From Shimia sp. (lineage in GTDB: Bacteria > Pseudomonadota > Alphaproteobacteria > Rhodobacterales > Rhodobacteraceae), in assembly GCF_022448905.1 (NCBI RefSeq), contig NZ_JAKVCW010000005.1:244100-308099 (forward strand): a stretch of 64,000 bases of DNA, in the 5' to 3' direction. Within the stretch, counting starts at the first letter, position 1. Every line of letters begins with the position of its first letter. This document shows positions 46,682 through 56,195 of this stretch, piece after piece. The notes under the pieces are model-generated. The model worked only from the letters and a program-made list of their open reading frames with translations, was not told the DNA's origin and did no database searches. A program made the translations under genes and the position numbers.

Positions 46682-46745
46682 GATTGATGCAGCTCCAAGA
46701 CCTTCCTAAGTGTTACGCGTCATCCTTTGGAATGGAGCCAAAATC

Positions 46746-47333
46746 ATGAAAATCAGTTGGGATTTACCGCAAAAGCGCACTGGGTTTGGCGGCGTGATCG
46801 ATGGGCTGATCGGTCCGGGTGCCACTTCTGCAGAAAAGGCGCTCCAGTTGTATGTGCCTTTTGGTTTTGGCGCCGCCGTGGTGCTTGCAGGTATGGTGTT
46901 GGATTTCGGATGGTCTGTGGCCCAATTCGTGGTGATCGCAGCGCTGGCGGTTGACATGATGGGAGGGGTGATCACCAACGCCACCTCCACAGCAAAGAGA
47001 TGGTTTTTCCGCGAAGGCCAGGGAACCAAACACCATTTAGGCTTTGTGGCGATGCACGTCGCTCAAATTGCCCTGTTTGGGTGGGCGTTTATGGACCTTG
47101 ATCTGTTTTGGATTGGTGGCGTGTTTGGTGTGCTGTTAGGGTTCAGCGCCGCGATCCTAACACTGCCGCTGTATCTTCAGCGGCCCGTGGCGAGCTTCCT
47201 GTTTGTGGTTGCGATGTTCCTATCGCTCTACGTGTTTACGACACCGTTGGACGTGCAGTGGTTCCTGCCGATGCTCTACTACAAAATTCTGATCAGCCAC
47301 ATCTTGCGAGAAGAGCCTTATCAACCAGACTAA
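46746..47333 (+). CDS. Multi-pass membrane protein, unknown function
   Basis: A 195-residue protein with about five membrane helices (LQLYVPFGFGAAVVLAGMVL, AQFVVIAALAVDMMGGVI, LFWIGGVFGVLLGFSAAILT, VASFLFVVAMFLSLYVF and a shorter one around MHVAQIALFGWAF). Charged or His-rich pieces between them include REGQGTKHHLGF. ATG 46746 is preferred over an upstream start at 46710 because GGAG precedes it at good distance. Its stop overlaps the convergent TetR gene stop. It is probably repressed by that TetR through operator 1. No family is recognised. Confidence 0.75.
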   Translation: MKISWDLPQKRTGFGGVIDGLIGPGATSAEKALQLYVPFGFGAAVVLAGMVLDFGWSVAQFVVIAALAVDMMGGVITNATSTAKRWFFREGQGTKHHLGFVAMHVAQIALFGWAFMDLDLFWIGGVFGVLLGFSAAILTLPLYLQRPVASFLFVVAMFLSLYVFTTPLDVQWFLPMLYYKILISHILREEPYQPD

Positions 47334-47815
47334 GTGTTGCCGAGCTCGCCCCGGAAAAACCCAATCAACAGCCGCCCCATCATGCGCTCCATCGTCTCCT
47401 GCGCGGCGTCCTCGCCGACAATCTCTGCTACGACAGCATGGTGGGTTGTGATTGACAGTTGCATCGCCTCATCTTGGGCGATTTCTGCTGCGGATTTGCC
47501 GCGCAGGTAGTCAAACAACAGCGCCATTTCACTGCCAAAATCGGGTGCCATCGCCTTGGTGAGAGCCTGTATCTGCGCTTCTTGAGTCGCCCCGCTTGCC
47601 TGCGGCACAGCGACGGATTTCATCACCTCTTTGGTGCAGGCCAGAAACAGCGCCTCTTTGGTGGGGAAGTAGTGATACAGCGCCGATTTGGACACGCCCA
47701 GATGCGTGGCCACCTTGCGCATGCTCACACCACCATAGCCGCGCTCGGAAAAATAAGACGCCGCGCGCAGCGCCAAATCGGCGCGGTGGGCATCATGGTC
47801 AACAATCTTCGGCAT
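47330..47815 (-). CDS. TetR-family repressor with three nearby operators
   Basis: A 161-residue TetR-family protein, shorter than the usual 190-200. The helix-turn-helix is at residues 12-58 (ALRAASYFSERGYGGVSMRK and VSKSALYHYFPTKEALFLAC). The C-terminal domain is trimmed. A near-palindrome begins 4 bases upstream of its start codon (operator 2), so it should repress its own gene. The same sequence lies before both flanking membrane-protein genes, which defines a small local regulon. The effector is unknown. Confidence 0.88.
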   Translation of the reverse strand: MPKIVDHDAHRADLALRAASYFSERGYGGVSMRKVATHLGVSKSALYHYFPTKEALFLACTKEVMKSVAVPQASGATQEAQIQALTKAMAPDFGSEMALLFDYLRGKSAAEIAQDEAMQLSITTHHAVVAEIVGEDAAQETMERMMGRLLIGFFRGELGNT

Positions 47816-47818
47816 CTA

Positions 47819-47841
47819 TTTTCGTCCACTTGGTCTAAAAA
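47819..47841. promoter_or_regulatory. Operator 2, at the TetR start codon
   Basis: TTTTCGTCCACTTGG followed by TCTAAAAA, 3 bases from the TetR ATG (47815). A repressor bound here would block transcription or initiation of its own gene. Confidence 0.75.
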
Positions 47842-47882
47842 CTATTTGACACGACTCACCCCAGAGGTCTAGGAGGAAATTG

Positions 47883-47905
47883 TTTTCGTCCAATTGGTCC
47901 AAAAA
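47883..47905. promoter_or_regulatory. Operator 3, upstream of the DUF1295-like gene
   Basis: TTTTCGTCCAATTGG followed by TCCAAAAA, differing from site 2 at two bases and lying 132 bases before the start at 48038. The 41 bases between sites 2 and 3 contain TTGACA (on the plus strand at 47847-47852), a fitting -35 box for the rightward gene. Confidence 0.7.
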
Positions 47906-48037
47906 GATGCTTCCAACGCGCACCCCACCTCTCTTCCGCCTCGAAGTCATGCTGACCTGTGCCGTGTCGGCGGGAATCCTCTGCAAGATCGCGGACGGGT
48001 GTCGCGCTTTTGCCTGTCTGTTTTGAAAGGTCTCACC

Positions 48038-48721
48038 ATGTCGTCTTCTGCAACCACTGGCGGGGTAGACCGCGCCCATGATCGCTCCTTTGCCCCCAAG
48101 CTAACCTTTGCCGCCTTACACGGCGGCATCGTCGGCCTCTGCCTTTGGCTCGCTTTTGCGCTGGAGTGGGCCGACCCCGCCCGCGCCAAACTATTGGCGG
48201 GCTGCGCGGTGCTCTATTTCCTGCGGCACCTGATCACGCTGTTTGTCCTGCTCAAACGCAAGGTGGAGCTCTCAGAAGCCTTGGGACTGTCGGCCTTTGT
48301 GGCTGTGTTCGAAATCGGCTTCCTACTGCTGGGGGCCGGTATATTGCGAGACACAGCCGTACCATTTGGCGGCATGGACATGTTGGCACTTGGGCTGATT
48401 GCCTTTGGCTCCTATCTCAACACCGGCTCAGAGCTGCAACGCATGATCTGGAAGAGGCGCCCAGAGAGCAAAGGCCGCTGCTACACCGGCGGGTTGTTCA
48501 AACATTCCATGCACATCAACTACTTTGGCGACATGGTGTTGTTCACCGGTTGGGCTTTGCTCACAACCTCCTGGCTAGCCTTTGTGATCCCGCTGTTCAT
48601 GACCGTTGGTTTTGTCTTCTTCCACATCCCCGGTTTGGACGCCTATCTGTCCCAACGCTACAATGCCGAGTTTGACGCCTACGCCGCCAAAACCGCAAAA
48701 CTGATCCCCTTCGTCTACTAA
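48038..48721 (+). CDS. DUF1295/isoprenylcysteine-methyltransferase-like membrane protein
   Basis: A 227-residue membrane protein with five or six helices. The C-terminal half (GLFKHSMHINYFGDMVLFTG, then GLDAYLSQRYNAEFDAYAA and LIPFVY) resembles the steroid 5-alpha-reductase/DUF1295 and ICMT-like fold that reduces or methylates lipid-like substrates at the membrane. ATG 48038 follows GAAAGG; upstream starts in the same frame lie at the operator and are less likely. It is predicted to be under the TetR repressor through operator 3. The actual substrate is unknown. Confidence 0.75.
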   Translation: MSSSATTGGVDRAHDRSFAPKLTFAALHGGIVGLCLWLAFALEWADPARAKLLAGCAVLYFLRHLITLFVLLKRKVELSEALGLSAFVAVFEIGFLLLGAGILRDTAVPFGGMDMLALGLIAFGSYLNTGSELQRMIWKRRPESKGRCYTGGLFKHSMHINYFGDMVLFTGWALLTTSWLAFVIPLFMTVGFVFFHIPGLDAYLSQRYNAEFDAYAAKTAKLIPFVY

Positions 48722-48784
48722 TCCCCCTCGCAAACCGCAGGCCATGCACTATCTTGGCGGGAACACGATAGGTTAGGACCCGCC

Positions 48785-49729
48785 ATGGACGCACAAACCA
48801 TCAAAACCCGCGAGATGCGCGCGCTTTCAATCGCCATGGCTGGCAGCCTGTTTATGGGCGGGGCAGGGGTGCTGGCCGCGATCCTGTCCAACTCCACCGC
48901 CATCATGATGGACGGGCTGTTTTCCCTGATCGCTTTCACCTCGGCCTTCATTGGCCGCAAGATTAGCCAGAATGTGGATGCCGCCCCGGATCGATTCCGT
49001 CCGCTGGGCTATGCGGCGGATGAAGCGGTGTTTGTCACCTTCCGCTCACTGTCGCTGATTGGCCTGATCCTCTTTGCCTGTGGCTCTGCGGTGATGAACA
49101 TCCTGAACTATATCCAAGGCGAGGCGATTCCGACGCTCAACTATGAACCCATGCTGATCTACTTCGTGGTGATCAGCGCCACCTGTTTCGGCCTCTGGGC
49201 CCTTCACCGCCACACCTGGAAGAAAACCGGCGAGGTTAGCGAAATCCTCAAACTGGAAAGCAAGGCCGCCGCCATTGACGGTTTCATGACGGTCGCCACC
49301 GCGCTGGGTCTCGGCATGATCTACGCCTTTGGTGATAGTTTCCTTGCGCCGATTGCCCCCATAGGTGACAGCATTGTGGTGTTCTTTCTCTGTCTGGTCG
49401 CCGTGCGTCAGGTGCTTCGCGATCTCGGCGGCGGCATGGGCGAGCTGCTTGGCGTGACTGCCCAGCCAGAGATTATTGCCAAAGCCCGCCGCGCTCTGCG
49501 CGCCTCCGTCGCCGATCTGCCGGGAGAGTTCACCGATATGTCCGTGGTCAAACTTGGCCGCACTTACACCGTCAGCGTCTACTACAACCCAAAGCAGGCG
49601 GTCACGCCGGAGCAGGTCGATAACCTCAACCTCACCATGATTGACGACGTACGCAAAGTGCTGCCCGGTGCCGATGTGCTGCTCTGTATTTCGCAATACC
49701 CCCGCCGCTGGCCGGAGGGCATGGGTTAA
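48785..49729 (+). CDS. Cation diffusion facilitator family transporter
   Basis: A 314-residue CDF-type exporter of divalent metal ions. Helix 2 reads SNSTAIMMDGLFSLIAFTSA, where the family has a metal-binding Asp, and helix 5 is ESKAAAIDGFMTVATALGLG with the second Asp. A cytoplasmic C-terminal domain of about 90 residues follows (ARRALRASVADLPGEFTDMS). The His-rich loop of Zn exporters is absent, so Fe, Mn or another metal is possible. It ends by overlapping the convergent dinB stop, both stops sharing the TTAA at 49726-49729. Confidence 0.85.
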   Translation: MDAQTIKTREMRALSIAMAGSLFMGGAGVLAAILSNSTAIMMDGLFSLIAFTSAFIGRKISQNVDAAPDRFRPLGYAADEAVFVTFRSLSLIGLILFACGSAVMNILNYIQGEAIPTLNYEPMLIYFVVISATCFGLWALHRHTWKKTGEVSEILKLESKAAAIDGFMTVATALGLGMIYAFGDSFLAPIAPIGDSIVVFFLCLVAVRQVLRDLGGGMGELLGVTAQPEIIAKARRALRASVADLPGEFTDMSVVKLGRTYTVSVYYNPKQAVTPEQVDNLNLTMIDDVRKVLPGADVLLCISQYPRRWPEGMG

Positions 49730-50979
49730 CGCATCGCGCGCCCTTTGAGGATCGCGTCAGAGCCAAAGCGCTCGCGAATGGCATCGGTGGCGCGCTCCGC
49801 TTTGGCGCGTTGCACCGCTTGTGGGTCCAACAAATCGCCGGACAGGTCTGCCTGTGTCGCTGGCACCAGATCCGCCAGACCAACGCCAATCAACCGATAG
49901 GGCCCTTCGTCCCCTACCTGATCAAACAGACCTCGGGCGGTGCGATACAGCGTATCCGCCATCTGTGTTGCATCGCGCAGGCTCACCCGCCGGCTGATCG
50001 TCGAAAAATTCGCGCGTTTGAGTTTCAGCGTCACCACACGCCCCGCCAGATCCTTGGCCTTGGCGCGGTCGCTGACCTTCTCTGCCAGGCGCCACAAATG
50101 CCCGTCCAAAATATCCGTGCTGGCGGTGTCCTCAAAAAATGTGGTCTCGTTGCTGATGCTTTTCATCGGTGCATTGTTGGACACTTTGCGCCGGTCTTGT
50201 CCGCGCGCCAGATGCCAAAGCCGATAGCCCGTGTTGCCAAACCGCGCGATCAGGTCTTCCTGATCCCAGCGCAACAGGTCCGTAAACGTGCGAATGCCCG
50301 CCCGATCCAGACTTTCCTGCGCCACCGGTCCAATGCCCCAGATCATCCGCACCGGTTTGTCGGCCAAAAACGTATCCGTTTCCGCCTTGCCAATCACTGA
50401 AAAACCGCGCGGTTTGTCCAGATCACTGGCCACCTTTGCCAGAAACTTGTTATGCGACAGACCAATCGAACCAGTCACGCCCAACTCATCCTTCATGCGT
50501 TTGGTCAGCCGCGCCAACATCACCGCAGGCGGCGCGCCATGCAGCTTGGTGGTGCCGGTCATGTCCAAAAACGCCTCATCCAGCGACAAAGGCTCAATCA
50601 CGGGGGTCAACTCATCCATCATCTTGCGGATCGCGCGGCTGACCTCGACATAGACGTCCATGCGCGGCTTGATCACCACCGCATCCGGGCAGAGTTTCAG
50701 TGCCTGAAACATCGGCATGGCCGAGCGAACCCCGCGAATACGCGCCACATAACAGGCCGTCGAAACGACCCCTCGTTTACCGCCGCCAATGATCACCGGC
50801 TTGTCGATCAATTCCGGGTTATCGCGCTTCTCAACACTTGCATAAAACGCATCGCAATCCATATGCGCGATAGACAGCTCAAACAGCTCCGGATGAGCGG
50901 TCACACGCAAGCTGCCACACTCTGGACATCTTTTTGTGGTTTCCAATTCGTTAAGACAATCGCGGCATACTGCTGGCAT
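49726..50979 (-). CDS. dinB: DNA polymerase IV with N-terminal zinc-finger-like extension
   Basis: A 417-residue Y-family translesion polymerase. Catalytic residues are Asp41 in HMDCDAFYASVE and the Asp-Glu pair in PLSLDEAFLDMTG; the helix-hairpin-helix GIGPVAQESLDRAGI near residue 205 and the little-finger domain follow. Before the polymerase core is a short C-x2-C-x9-C-x2-C segment (Cys5, Cys8, Cys18, Cys21), a likely zinc ribbon not found in E. coli DinB. There is no beta-clamp motif that could be assigned with certainty. It is divergent from a Nudix gene with only 26 bases between starts. Confidence 0.95.
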   Translation of the reverse strand: MPAVCRDCLNELETTKRCPECGSLRVTAHPELFELSIAHMDCDAFYASVEKRDNPELIDKPVIIGGGKRGVVSTACYVARIRGVRSAMPMFQALKLCPDAVVIKPRMDVYVEVSRAIRKMMDELTPVIEPLSLDEAFLDMTGTTKLHGAPPAVMLARLTKRMKDELGVTGSIGLSHNKFLAKVASDLDKPRGFSVIGKAETDTFLADKPVRMIWGIGPVAQESLDRAGIRTFTDLLRWDQEDLIARFGNTGYRLWHLARGQDRRKVSNNAPMKSISNETTFFEDTASTDILDGHLWRLAEKVSDRAKAKDLAGRVVTLKLKRANFSTISRRVSLRDATQMADTLYRTARGLFDQVGDEGPYRLIGVGLADLVPATQADLSGDLLDPQAVQRAKAERATDAIRERFGSDAILKGRAMR

Positions 50980-51005
50980 TGGTTTACTTTGTATCGGATA
51001 GCGCC

Positions 51006-51485
51006 ATGACTATAGCATTCCCGAACTTCCCTGACAGGGCCTATCGCGGCTCCAAGCTGATTGTGTTTGTGGGAGACAAGCTGGTGTCTGTGCTGCGTGA
51101 TGACATCGCCACCATTCCTTGGCCGGATTACTGGGATTTCCCCGGCGGCGGCCGCGAAGGCGACGAGGCCGCTCTTACCTGTGCCCTGCGTGAAACCGAA
51201 GAAGAGATTGGCCTCACCCTGTCCGATCATGACGTGATCTGGGCCCGCCGGTATCAGCGTCACGACCACTTCACATGGTTCTTTGCCGCGCAACTGCCTG
51301 CGGACATGAAAAAGCACATTGTGCTTGGCGATGAAGGTCAGCGGGTGAAGCTCATGTCTCCGCGCGAGTATCTCACCCACCCCAAAGGCATCCCACATTT
51401 CCAGACACGTCTCGCCGATTTCCTCGCCGACACGCATCCGGACAGTCCGCAGAATTTCACACTTCCAATGGCCGCCTGTGCTTAA
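51006..51485 (+). CDS. Nudix hydrolase
   Basis: A 159-residue pyrophosphohydrolase of the Nudix family. The Nudix box (G-x5-E-x7-RE-x2-EE-x-G-[IL]) begins at GGREGDEAALTCALRETEEE near residue 52. ATG 51006 is preferred over an in-frame TTG at 50979, which would overlap the dinB start. It is divergent from dinB, and proximity to a translesion polymerase and pyrF suggests nucleotide clean-up. The exact substrate cannot be deduced. Confidence 0.88.
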   Translation: MTIAFPNFPDRAYRGSKLIVFVGDKLVSVLRDDIATIPWPDYWDFPGGGREGDEAALTCALRETEEEIGLTLSDHDVIWARRYQRHDHFTWFFAAQLPADMKKHIVLGDEGQRVKLMSPREYLTHPKGIPHFQTRLADFLADTHPDSPQNFTLPMAACA

Positions 51486-51497
51486 AGCACACTGGGC

Positions 51498-52217
51498 TTA
51501 GCGGTTTGGCTGCTGAGCTTGTGCTGAGTTCATCTCCGCAACAATGGCTTGCGCTGCGGCCCGTGGATCCTCTGCGGTCCACACCGGACGTCCCACCACA
51601 ATATGGTCTACACCATCAGCCACGGCATTGGCCGGAGTGGCCACTCGTTTCTGATCGCCGAGCGCTGCGCCCGCCGGGCGCACACCTGGGGTCACAATCA
51701 AGCGCCCCTCAGATTCCGGCAGCGCGCGGATCATCGCAGCCTCTTGCGGCGACGCAATCACCCCATCTGCACCGGCCTCAAACGCCTTGCCAGCACGCTC
51801 CACCACTAGATCAGGAATCGCGCCGTCTTTGATCAAACAGTTGTCCAGATCACCCCGATCCAGAGAGGTCAGCACGGTCACGCCAAGAATCTTCAGGTTG
51901 CTGCCCGCTGCGCCTTGTTTTGCGGCTGCCACCACATGCGGATCGCCATGCACGGTCAGGAAATCCAGATCAAACTGCGCCAGACCACGCACCGCCGCTT
52001 CAACGGTGGCACCAATGTCAAACAGCTTCATGTCGAGGAAAATGCGCTTGCCGCGCTCCTGCTTGAGCTCATTGGCCAATGCCAGACCGCCGCCGGTCAA
52101 CATGCCAAGGCCAATCTTGTAGAAGCTCACCGCATCGCCAATCTGGTCCACAAGTTCCTGACCTTGCAGCAGGTTTGGCACATCAAGGGCAACAATCAGA
52201 CGGTCATCAGCGGTCAT
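51498..52217 (-). CDS. pyrF: Orotidine 5'-phosphate decarboxylase
   Basis: Catalyses the last step of de novo UMP synthesis, OMP to UMP plus CO2. The 239-residue TIM-barrel protein has the active-site pattern DMKLFDIG (Asp-x-Lys-x2-Asp) near residue 62, LIVALDVPNL at the N-terminus, and VTPGVRPAG with the phosphate-binding VVGRPVW near the C-terminus. It converges on the Nudix gene with 12 bases between the stops. It lies 74 bases beyond the membrane protein gene upstream. Confidence 0.96.
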   Translation of the reverse strand: MTADDRLIVALDVPNLLQGQELVDQIGDAVSFYKIGLGMLTGGGLALANELKQERGKRIFLDMKLFDIGATVEAAVRGLAQFDLDFLTVHGDPHVVAAAKQGAAGSNLKILGVTVLTSLDRGDLDNCLIKDGAIPDLVVERAGKAFEAGADGVIASPQEAAMIRALPESEGRLIVTPGVRPAGAALGDQKRVATPANAVADGVDHIVVGRPVWTAEDPRAAAQAIVAEMNSAQAQQPNR

Positions 52218-52291
52218 GGCGGTATCTCCGGGCTATCTAGGGGCAAAGCAAACGTCTGCCTTCTAGCGCCACGCGCCCTGTGCCGCAAGGC

Positions 52292-53008
52292 TTAGCCGGT
52301 GTTGGCGCGGTTACCGTAGATCCACTCTATGTCCGGCTTTTCCGTGCAATAGTAATGCACCCAGATATAGACATGCTGAAACGCCGCCACCACAAGCGCA
52401 TTCCAGCTGTCACACAACAGCGCAATGCCCCAAAGCCCAAGGAAGATAGGCCCATACATGGCGTTGGAGGTGAATTTGAAAACACCTTCGTTCACCAAAG
52501 GCATCGCTGCAATCTCTTCGCGGAAATGATCGCCCCCCACGGCGCGGCGGATGGTGAAGTAGCGCAACACCGAGTGCATGCCGTAGATCGCCACGCCGAC
52601 AAACGCCACGCCCAGCCCCCAATTGAGCCATTGGGGTGCTCCCGTCGAGGTGGTATCCATCTGACCGACGATAAGAACTGTGATTGGCCGTGCAATGAGT
52701 AGCGGGATGAACACAACGGTCCAAACTCTCAGGTCATTCTCTCCGAGCACTCTGGTTAGCAAGTTTCTATGCAACTGCAGTCGAAACACTATCGCAACCA
52801 ACACCTGATGCAAAATGGCCAAGCCGATACTAACACCCGTCCATCCGCGCATGGGAAATCCGAGAAATGTGGGGCGTACATGGAAGTTGGGGATCACCAA
52901 CGCACCAGCACCCAAAACCAAAAACACAATCAGCCCCAGATGCTGGGGCTGACCTTCAAGGATGTCGCGCAATGTAGACCGCGTGCGGATGCTTTTCATA
53001 GTCGCCAT
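52292..53008 (-). CDS. PEMT/ICMT-like membrane protein
   Basis: A 238-residue membrane protein with about six helices. The segment FKFTSNAMYGPIFLGLWGIA and YIWVHYYCTEKPDIEWIYG matches the C-terminal pattern of the phospholipid/isoprenylcysteine methyltransferase fold, where the final helices bind S-adenosylmethionine. It may methylate a lipid head group or another hydrophobic molecule. It is followed by pyrF and preceded by a small conserved gene on the same strand, with gaps of 74 and 36 bases. The family is a reasonable match; the substrate is unknown. Confidence 0.7.
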   Translation of the reverse strand: MATMKSIRTRSTLRDILEGQPQHLGLIVFLVLGAGALVIPNFHVRPTFLGFPMRGWTGVSIGLAILHQVLVAIVFRLQLHRNLLTRVLGENDLRVWTVVFIPLLIARPITVLIVGQMDTTSTGAPQWLNWGLGVAFVGVAIYGMHSVLRYFTIRRAVGGDHFREEIAAMPLVNEGVFKFTSNAMYGPIFLGLWGIALLCDSWNALVVAAFQHVYIWVHYYCTEKPDIEWIYGNRANTG

Positions 53009-53044
53009 AGATGCAGTCTCTGCTGCTGTCGGCGCCTTGTCCAG

Positions 53045-53305
53045 TTACCCCTCGTTGGGATAGACACCCGGCGCAAAGGACAGCTCTTCGCGGCCCGCGC
53101 GGATTTCCGGCATGCGGCTCAGTTGGCGCAGCGCCTCTTTGATCAATGCCAAACGACCGGCCCCCTTTGGGCGATCTTCCTCGGCTTGGACTGCGCAATG
53201 CAGGCGCACATCGCGGGACTCATCGCTCAGGCTGACCACAGCGGACAGCTCACCAAGGGTCTGGCGGTAGGTTGGGTTGGAAATCTGAATCTCGGTCACA
53301 TGCAT
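53045..53305 (-). CDS. Small conserved-type protein, unknown function
   Basis: An 86-residue soluble protein without Cys near a metal or a signal peptide. It begins MHVTEIQISNPTYRQTLGEL, has a Leu/Arg-rich helical centre (LALIKEALRQLSRMPEIRAG) and ends SFAPGVYPNEG. GAAAGGG lies 9 bases before ATG 53305. Codon use is normal for the window. Divergent from clpB with a 255-base gap; no family is recognised. Confidence 0.65.
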   Translation of the reverse strand: MHVTEIQISNPTYRQTLGELSAVVSLSDESRDVRLHCAVQAEEDRPKGAGRLALIKEALRQLSRMPEIRAGREELSFAPGVYPNEG

Positions 53306-53449
53306 GGTGCGGCCCTTTCTTGTCTGCTCTTGTGAGCACTGTGATTCAGAATTAGGGCGAAATTTGTCTCAAATTAGGGGAATTTTCGCACCATTTTCGC
53401 ACTGACCTGTGCAACCCTTCAAAAGCATTCGATTTTCACCGGCGAACAT

Positions 53450-53480
53450 CTTGATCTGTTTTGATCTGTTCCCCACATCT
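53450..53480 (+). promoter_or_regulatory. Heat-shock (RpoH)-like promoter of clpB
   Basis: CTTGAT at 53450-53455 and CCCCACATCT at 53471-53480, with a 15-base spacer, fit the sigma-32 type pattern CTTGAA-N-CCCCATnT. Part of it is a perfect tandem repeat of TTGATCTGTT at 53451-53470. It lies 80 bases before the clpB start. Confidence 0.65.
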
Positions 53481-53560
53481 CAGGTGAGGCCTACACAGGG
53501 GCGTGCCGCAAAGCGGGCGCCAATACCGACGAGGGGCGCTTACAAGAAGGAGAGATACCC

Positions 53561-56176
53561 ATGGACTTGAGCAAGTTCACGGAACGGTCCCGTGGTTTCA
53601 TTCAGGCTGCGCAGACCATTGCGATGCGGGAAAACCACCAGCGTTTGGTGCCCGAACACATTCTAAAAGCATTGATGGACGATGATCAGGGCCTTGCGGC
53701 CAATCTGATCACCCGCGCCGGTGGCGCGCCACAAATGGTGCGCTCCGCGATTGACGCTGCGGTGGATAAGCTGCCGCAAGTGTCTGGCGACACGGGCCAG
53801 CCTTATATGGACAACAAAACCGCCAAAGTGCTGGCGGAGGCCGAAGCGCTGGCCAAGAAGGCGGGCGACAGCTTTGTGCCGGTGGAGCGCATTCTAATGG
53901 CGCTGGTGATGGTGAAATCCAAAGCCAAAGACGCGCTGGACGGTGCCAACGTCACGGCCCAAGCGCTGAATGCCGCAATCAACGACATTCGCAAGGGCCG
54001 CACGGCTGATTCTGCTTCGGCGGAAGAGGGCTATGATGCGCTCAAGAAATACGCGCAGGACCTTACCGAGCGTGCCAGCGAAGGCAAAATCGACCCGATC
54101 ATTGGTCGGGACGATGAAATCCGCCGAGCGATGCAGGTTCTGAGCCGCCGCACCAAAAACAACCCCGTTCTGATCGGGGAGCCGGGCGTGGGTAAAACCG
54201 CGATTGCCGAAGGCATGGCCCTGCGCATCGTGAACGGCGACGTGCCCGAATCCTTGCGCAACAAGAAGCTTTTGGCGCTCGATATGGGCGCGCTGATTGC
54301 CGGTGCAAAATACCGGGGTGAGTTTGAGGAACGCTTGAAAGCGGTTCTGACCGAAGTGACAGAAGCCGCTGGCGAAATCATCCTCTTCATTGACGAGATG
54401 CACACGCTGGTCGGCGCCGGTAAAACCGATGGCGCGATGGATGCGGCCAACCTGATCAAGCCTGCGCTGGCTCGGGGCGAGCTGCACTGTATCGGTGCCA
54501 CGACGCTCGATGAATACCGCAAATATGTGGAGAAAGACGCCGCCCTGGCGCGTCGATTCCAGCCGGTTCAGGTCGAAGAACCCACCGTCGAGGACACCAT
54601 CTCCATCCTGCGCGGCATCAAAGAGAAGTATGAGCTGCACCATGGTGTGCGCATCTCTGACGCGGCGCTGGTTGCGGCCTCTACCTTGAGCCACCGCTAC
54701 ATCACCGACCGCTTCTTGCCGGACAAAGCCATCGACCTCGTGGACGAGGCGGCGTCGCGTCTGCGTATGGAAGTGGACAGCAAACCCGAAGAGCTCGACG
54801 CACTCGACCGTCAGATCCTGCAATTGCAGATCGAAGAAGAGGCGCTCAAGCTTGAGGACGATGCGGCCTCCAAGGACCGTCTGGAAACCTTGCAAAAGGA
54901 TCTGGCCGATCTGCAGGAAAAATCCTCCGAGATGACTGCCAAATGGCAGGCCGGTCGGGACAAGCTCGCCTCGGCGCAAAACATCAAGGAGGCGCTGGAT
55001 CAGGCCCGTGCCGATCTGGACATCGCCAAACGCGAAGGCAATCTCGCCCGCGCGGGGGAACTGTCCTATGGCGTGATCCCGGACTTGGAGAAAAAGCTCG
55101 AAGAGGCCGAAAGCGCCGAAGGCGAGGTGACCGTCGAAGAGGCCGTGCGCCCGGAACAGATCGCGCAAGTGGTCGAGCGCTGGACCGGTATCCCAACCTC
55201 CAAAATGCTTGAAGGTGAGCGCGAGAAACTCCTGCGCATGGAAGATGACCTGCACCGCCGCGTGATTGGTCAGCACTCTGCTGTGACCGCGCTATCCAAC
55301 GCCGTGCGCCGTGCGCGTGCGGGGCTCAACGATGAGAACCGCCCATTGGGCTCGTTCCTCTTCCTGGGGCCAACCGGTGTCGGTAAAACCGAGCTGACCA
55401 AAGCGGTGGCCGAGTTCCTGTTTGACGACGACAACGCCATGGTGCGCATCGATATGTCCGAGTTCATGGAGAAACACGCGGTCGCCCGTCTGATCGGTGC
55501 CCCTCCGGGCTATGTCGGCTATGATGAAGGCGGTGTACTCACCGAGGCCGTCCGCCGTCGCCCTTATCAGGTGGTGCTGTTTGACGAGGTCGAAAAGGCG
55601 CATCCGGATGTCTTCAACGTGCTCCTGCAGGTGCTCGATGACGGTGTGCTGACCGACGGCCAAGGCCGCACGGTGGACTTCAAGCAAACGCTGATCATCC
55701 TGACGTCGAACCTCGGCGCACAGGCGCTCAGCCAACTGCCCGAAGGCGCGGATGCTTCTGACGCGCGCCGCGACGTGATGGACGCCGTGCGCGCCCACTT
55801 CCGGCCTGAGTTCCTCAACCGCCTGGATGAGACCATCATCTTTGACCGGCTGGGACGGCAGGACATGGACGGCATCGTCGACATCCAGCTCGCGCGCCTG
55901 AAAAAGCGCCTCGCCGGTCGCAAAATCGGCCTGGAGCTGGACGACGGTGCCAAGAAATGGCTGGCCGATGAGGGCTATGATCCGGTCTTTGGCGCACGTC
56001 CATTGAAGCGTGTGACGCAGCGCGCGCTGCAAAACCCGCTGGCCGAGGCTCTGCTGGCTGGCGACATCAAAGATGGAGACACCGTGCCGGTCACAGCCGG
56101 GGCCGAAGGCCTGCTGATCGGCGATCGGGTGGGCAGCAGCGACAATCCAAAACCGGATGACGCCGTCGTGCATTAA
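53561..56176 (+). CDS. clpB: ATP-dependent disaggregase ClpB
   Basis: A hexameric Hsp100 chaperone that, with DnaK, pulls apart protein aggregates. The 871-residue protein has an N-domain ([20 protein letters not shown] and its repeat), the first ATPase with Walker A GEPGVGKT (Lys212, as in E. coli), the coiled-coil middle domain near residues 400-530 and the second ATPase with GPTGVGKT (Lys609). No ClpP-binding loop is needed or seen. GAAGGAGAGA precedes the ATG, and a heat-shock-like promoter is upstream. A terminator follows after 20 bases. Confidence 0.97.
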   Translation: MDLSKFTERSRGFIQAAQTIAMRENHQRLVPEHILKALMDDDQGLAANLITRAGGAPQMVRSAIDAAVDKLPQVSGDTGQPYMDNKTAKVLAEAEALAKKAGDSFVPVERILMALVMVKSKAKDALDGANVTAQALNAAINDIRKGRTADSASAEEGYDALKKYAQDLTERASEGKIDPIIGRDDEIRRAMQVLSRRTKNNPVLIGEPGVGKTAIAEGMALRIVNGDVPESLRNKKLLALDMGALIAGAKYRGEFEERLKAVLTEVTEAAGEIILFIDEMHTLVGAGKTDGAMDAANLIKPALARGELHCIGATTLDEYRKYVEKDAALARRFQPVQVEEPTVEDTISILRGIKEKYELHHGVRISDAALVAASTLSHRYITDRFLPDKAIDLVDEAASRLRMEVDSKPEELDALDRQILQLQIEEEALKLEDDAASKDRLETLQKDLADLQEKSSEMTAKWQAGRDKLASAQNIKEALDQARADLDIAKREGNLARAGELSYGVIPDLEKKLEEAESAEGEVTVEEAVRPEQIAQVVERWTGIPTSKMLEGEREKLLRMEDDLHRRVIGQHSAVTALSNAVRRARAGLNDENRPLGSFLFLGPTGVGKTELTKAVAEFLFDDDNAMVRIDMSEFMEKHAVARLIGAPPGYVGYDEGGVLTEAVRRRPYQVVLFDEVEKAHPDVFNVLLQVLDDGVLTDGQGRTVDFKQTLIILTSNLGAQALSQLPEGADASDARRDVMDAVRAHFRPEFLNRLDETIIFDRLGRQDMDGIVDIQLARLKKRLAGRKIGLELDDGAKKWLADEGYDPVFGARPLKRVTQRALQNPLAEALLAGDIKDGDTVPVTAGAEGLLIGDRVGSSDNPKPDDAVVH

Positions 56177-56195
56177 CTGTTAGGTACAACACATC

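Noticed and set aside
46710..46745. Earlier start for the five-helix membrane protein
   Set aside because: The extra 12 residues precede the ribosome-binding site GGAG, which fits ATG 46746 only.
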